Source: Amycolatopsis decaplanina DSM 44594 (GTDB lineage: Bacteria > Actinomycetota > Actinomycetes > Mycobacteriales > Pseudonocardiaceae). Taken from it: a stretch of DNA of 34,760 nucleotides. Made by a program: the position numbers and the translations under genes. Under the pieces are notes generated by a model that worked only from the letters and a program-made list of their open reading frames with translations, was not told the origin of the DNA and made no database searches. The stretch lies in NCBI RefSeq assembly GCF_000342005.1, contig NZ_AOHO01000052.1:1-34760 (forward strand), written 5' to 3'. Positions 32,831-34,760 of this stretch are shown here, piece after piece. Every line of letters starts with the position of its first letter. Position 1 is the stretch's first letter.

Positions 32831-34464
32831 GCGCGACCGAGAAGACCGATGTCGTCGTCGTCGGCAGCGGGTTCGGTGGCGCCATCGCCGCCTACCATCT
32901 GGCCGCGGGCGGGGCGGACGTCGTCGTTCTCGAACGCGGGCCATGGCTTTCCGGTGAGGATTTCGACCACGATTATCTGCTCGGCAAGTCTTACACCCGG
33001 GTCTTCGATTTCGTGGCAGGCGACGGTATGAGCGTGCTCGGCGGAAACTGTGTCGGCGGGGGCAGTGTGGTGTATTTCGCCGCGCTGCCGAGGGCGCCGC
33101 GATTCGTCTTCGACCGTCACGGCGGTATCGGGCGCCGCATGTGGCCCGCGGCCATCAGCCGCGACACGCTGGACCCGTGGTACGACCGGGTGTCGGAGGT
33201 GGTGCCGGTTCGCAAGCAGGACTGGAGTGAGGTCACCTACGCCGGCGGGCTGTGGGCCGCGGCGTGCGATCACTCCGGCCGGACCGCGAACCCCGTTCCG
33301 GTCGGGATCGACGCCGCGAAGTGCACCAATTGCAACTGGATGATGGCAGGCTGCCGCTTCGACGCCAAACAGTCGCTGCTGTTCAACTACATCCCCGGCG
33401 CGGTCAGCCACGGCGCCGACATCCGCCCGCTCCACGAGGTCCAGCGGATCACCAGGAACGACGACGGCGACTACCGGATCCACTACACCCTCGTCGACGA
33501 GGTGGACTACCGGATCCAGGAACCCGGCGGCACCATCGACGCCAAGATCGTCGTTCTCGCGGCGGGCGCCGCGGCCACGCCCGTCATCCTCCAACGCTCC
33601 GAACCCGCGCTCGGGCCGATGCCCCGGGCGGTCGGCCGGTACTTCTCCGGAAACGGCGAGCGACTCAACACCGCGGTCATCAACGAAGACCGTGTCAGCG
33701 AATTGCTCGGTCTGTCCCGCGAGGACGGGGCCGCCTACGCCGCGAACCAGATCGGCAAGGGCCCGGTGGTGGCGAACTGGGACAAGCTCGACGGCTCGCG
33801 GCCGGAGTACACCCGCTTCTCCCTTGAACAGTTGTACTTCCCACCGGGGCTCGGCACGATCCTGGCCCAGGCACCCGACGCCACCGGCCCGGCCTGGTTC
33901 GGCCTCGGCAAGAAGGAAATGCTCAGCAAGTGGCGCTCCTGGCTGACCATCTTCCTGATGACCGAGGACGACAACGAGGGCGTTTTCGGCCCGCCGCCGC
34001 CGACCGGCAACGCCTACCGGATATCCCAGCAGATGCTGGGCCGCGGGTCGCTGCGTTACGACCCGACGCCGAACACCCTGCGCGGCTGGGCGATGGCCGA
34101 CGCCGAGGTCAAGTCGATCCTGGAGCGCGACGGGCTGGCCAAGGTCATGCCGTGGACCAATGACGTGGTCGGCGCCTACACGGTGCACCCTCTCGCGTCC
34201 TGCCGGATCGGCGACGACCCGGAGACCTCGGCCCTCGACGACCGGCACGAACTGCGCGACCACCCCGGGATCTTCGTCACCGACGGCTCCGCGGTTCCCG
34301 GCGCGCTCACCGTGAACCCGGCCTTGACGATCGCCGCGCTGGCCGAGCGCGCCATTCCCGGAATCGTCGAGGCGGCGCGACAGCGTGGGGTGCGGGTCGA
34401 ATACGGCGCTCCGCTGCCGGTCAAGGTGACGAATACACCGGCGACGGCTGCCGGGGTGGGCTGA
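32827..34464 (+). CDS. GMC-family flavoprotein oxidoreductase (enediyne E9-like)
   Basis: 545 residues. FAD binding is shown by VVVVGSGFGGAIAAYHLAAGGADVVVLERG (about 9-38), with a second nucleotide-binding block KIVVLAAGAAATPVILQRSE. The C-terminal GMC catalytic region reads VHPLASCRIGDD (His near residue 454) and GIFVTDGSAVPGALTVNPALTIAALAERA. Three clustered cysteines, C166, C169 and C176, in CTNCNWMMAGC are characteristic of the cholesterol-oxidase-like GMC branch. It oxidises an alcohol (or desaturates) with FAD; the substrate here is presumably an enediyne intermediate, by context only. It is coupled to the preceding DUF5987-like gene by an ATGA overlap. The stop lies inside the left arm of a large hairpin, marking the operon's end. 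Confidence 0.93.
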   Translation: MSATEKTDVVVVGSGFGGAIAAYHLAAGGADVVVLERGPWLSGEDFDHDYLLGKSYTRVFDFVAGDGMSVLGGNCVGGGSVVYFAALPRAPRFVFDRHGGIGRRMWPAAISRDTLDPWYDRVSEVVPVRKQDWSEVTYAGGLWAAACDHSGRTANPVPVGIDAAKCTNCNWMMAGCRFDAKQSLLFNYIPGAVSHGADIRPLHEVQRITRNDDGDYRIHYTLVDEVDYRIQEPGGTIDAKIVVLAAGAAATPVILQRSEPALGPMPRAVGRYFSGNGERLNTAVINEDRVSELLGLSREDGAAYAANQIGKGPVVANWDKLDGSRPEYTRFSLEQLYFPPGLGTILAQAPDATGPAWFGLGKKEMLSKWRSWLTIFLMTEDDNEGVFGPPPPTGNAYRISQQMLGRGSLRYDPTPNTLRGWAMADAEVKSILERDGLAKVMPWTNDVVGAYTVHPLASCRIGDDPETSALDDRHELRDHPGIFVTDGSAVPGALTVNPALTIAALAERAIPGIVEAARQRGVRVEYGAPLPVKVTNTPATAAGVG

Positions 34465-34540
34465 AGGGGACTTTCCCCTCGTCTCACGCGGTGAAGGGCG
34501 CTTTTCCCGCATCACATGCGGGGAAAGTCCCCTTCAGCCC
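34458..34540 (+). terminator. Large inverted repeat at the end of the rightward operon
   Basis: Perfect 21-bp arms (34458-34478 and 34520-34540) around a 41-base loop that contains a further imperfect inverted repeat. The left arm includes the GMC stop codon. This is a probable terminator for the operon. Confidence 0.75.
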
Positions 34541-34760
34541 CGCAACGATTCCCAGCCACCCGTGAGCGGGCCGCCCGTGCACCGAGTGTCCACATGGGAC
34601 GCTGCTTGGCGGCGAAATATTCGATTGATGCTCATATGCACAGTTCCGCACGGGGGTCGTGAGTGGTAAAGACGGTTCTATTGATCCGTAAGGCAAACGT
34701 GGCGTGGTGTGGGGGCGTGTCGCGAAAGCCACTTTCGCGACGTTGGATGTCCCGAAAGTG
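34541..34760. repeat. Intergenic tail with repeat families A (half copy) and B (copy 2)
   Basis: No gene is seen. A half copy of family A (34650-34680, GGGTCGTGAGTGGTAA then AGACGGTTCTA) lacks its right arm; the sequence after GTTCTA diverges. About 40 bp on, a family B palindrome TCGCGAAAG-CCA-CTTTCGCGA (34719-34741) is followed by CGTTGGATGTCCCGAAAGTG. The same A-then-B order occurs at 10489-10594. Confidence 0.65.

Noticed and set aside
32764..34515. A 583-codon minus-strand open frame
   Set aside because: Antisense shadow of the GMC oxidoreductase gene, with no motif or ribosome site.
1..34760. CRISPR arrays, insertion sequences, prophage or toxin-secretion genes
   Set aside because: No regularly spaced direct repeats, transposase or integrase domains or phage structural proteins were seen on either strand.

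Overview
The window is high-GC actinomycete chromosome, most consistent with Pseudonocardiaceae and probably Amycolatopsis. That assignment is an inference from GC-rich codon use, Shine-Dalgarno-led overlapping genes, the dnaG neighbourhood and the style of the intergenic palindromes; no 16S or other decisive marker is present. It divides into a housekeeping-like left third, a gene-poor boundary starting at a tRNA-Asn, and a right half that is an enediyne polyketide biosynthetic locus.

Left part (1-9.8 kb): a serpin, a polytopic GT-C-like membrane protein, a convergent aldehyde-dehydrogenase-like protein that lacks both catalytic residues, a carboxymuconolactone-decarboxylase/AhpD-like protein facing an ECF41/SigJ-type sigma factor (with an ECF41-like promoter before the decarboxylase gene), DNA primase dnaG with a conserved follower, a SAM-dependent methyltransferase, a 59-residue membrane-anchor protein and tRNA-Asn(GUU). 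Boundary (9.9-13.9 kb): few genes (two hypotheticals and a secreted beta-lactamase-like hydrolase), a long palindrome and a possible decayed gene.

Right part (13.9-34.5 kb): an AraC-type and a TetR-type regulator, then two divergent operons around a ~450-bp promoter region. The leftward operon encodes the enediyne PKS (KS-AT-ACP-KR-DH-PPTase, ~1933 aa), its hot-dog thioesterase, a flavin reductase, an NAD(P)-dependent epimerase/reductase and an acyl-CoA carboxylase beta subunit. The rightward operon encodes a 76-aa single-span membrane protein, two tandem DUF1702/UnbL paralogues, UnbV (secreted, calcium-loop repeats plus ASPIC), UnbU (RnfD-like membrane protein), a cytochrome P450, a ~184-aa protein and a GMC oxidoreductase. 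Most genes overlap or sit within a few bases.

Together: PksE builds a linear polyene on its ACP using a pantetheine arm it attaches itself, the thioesterase releases it, and the UnbL/V/U proteins with the P450, GMC enzyme and flavin reductase are the candidates for converting it into the enediyne core. The five-gene cassette (PksE, thioesterase, UnbL, UnbV, UnbU) is complete. The flavin reductase, P450, small protein and GMC enzyme resemble the E6-E9 set I associate with nine-membered enediyne loci. No apoprotein, exporter, sugar, halogenase or aromatic-ring genes are in the window, so the cluster probably continues to the right or elsewhere, or makes an unusually plain product.
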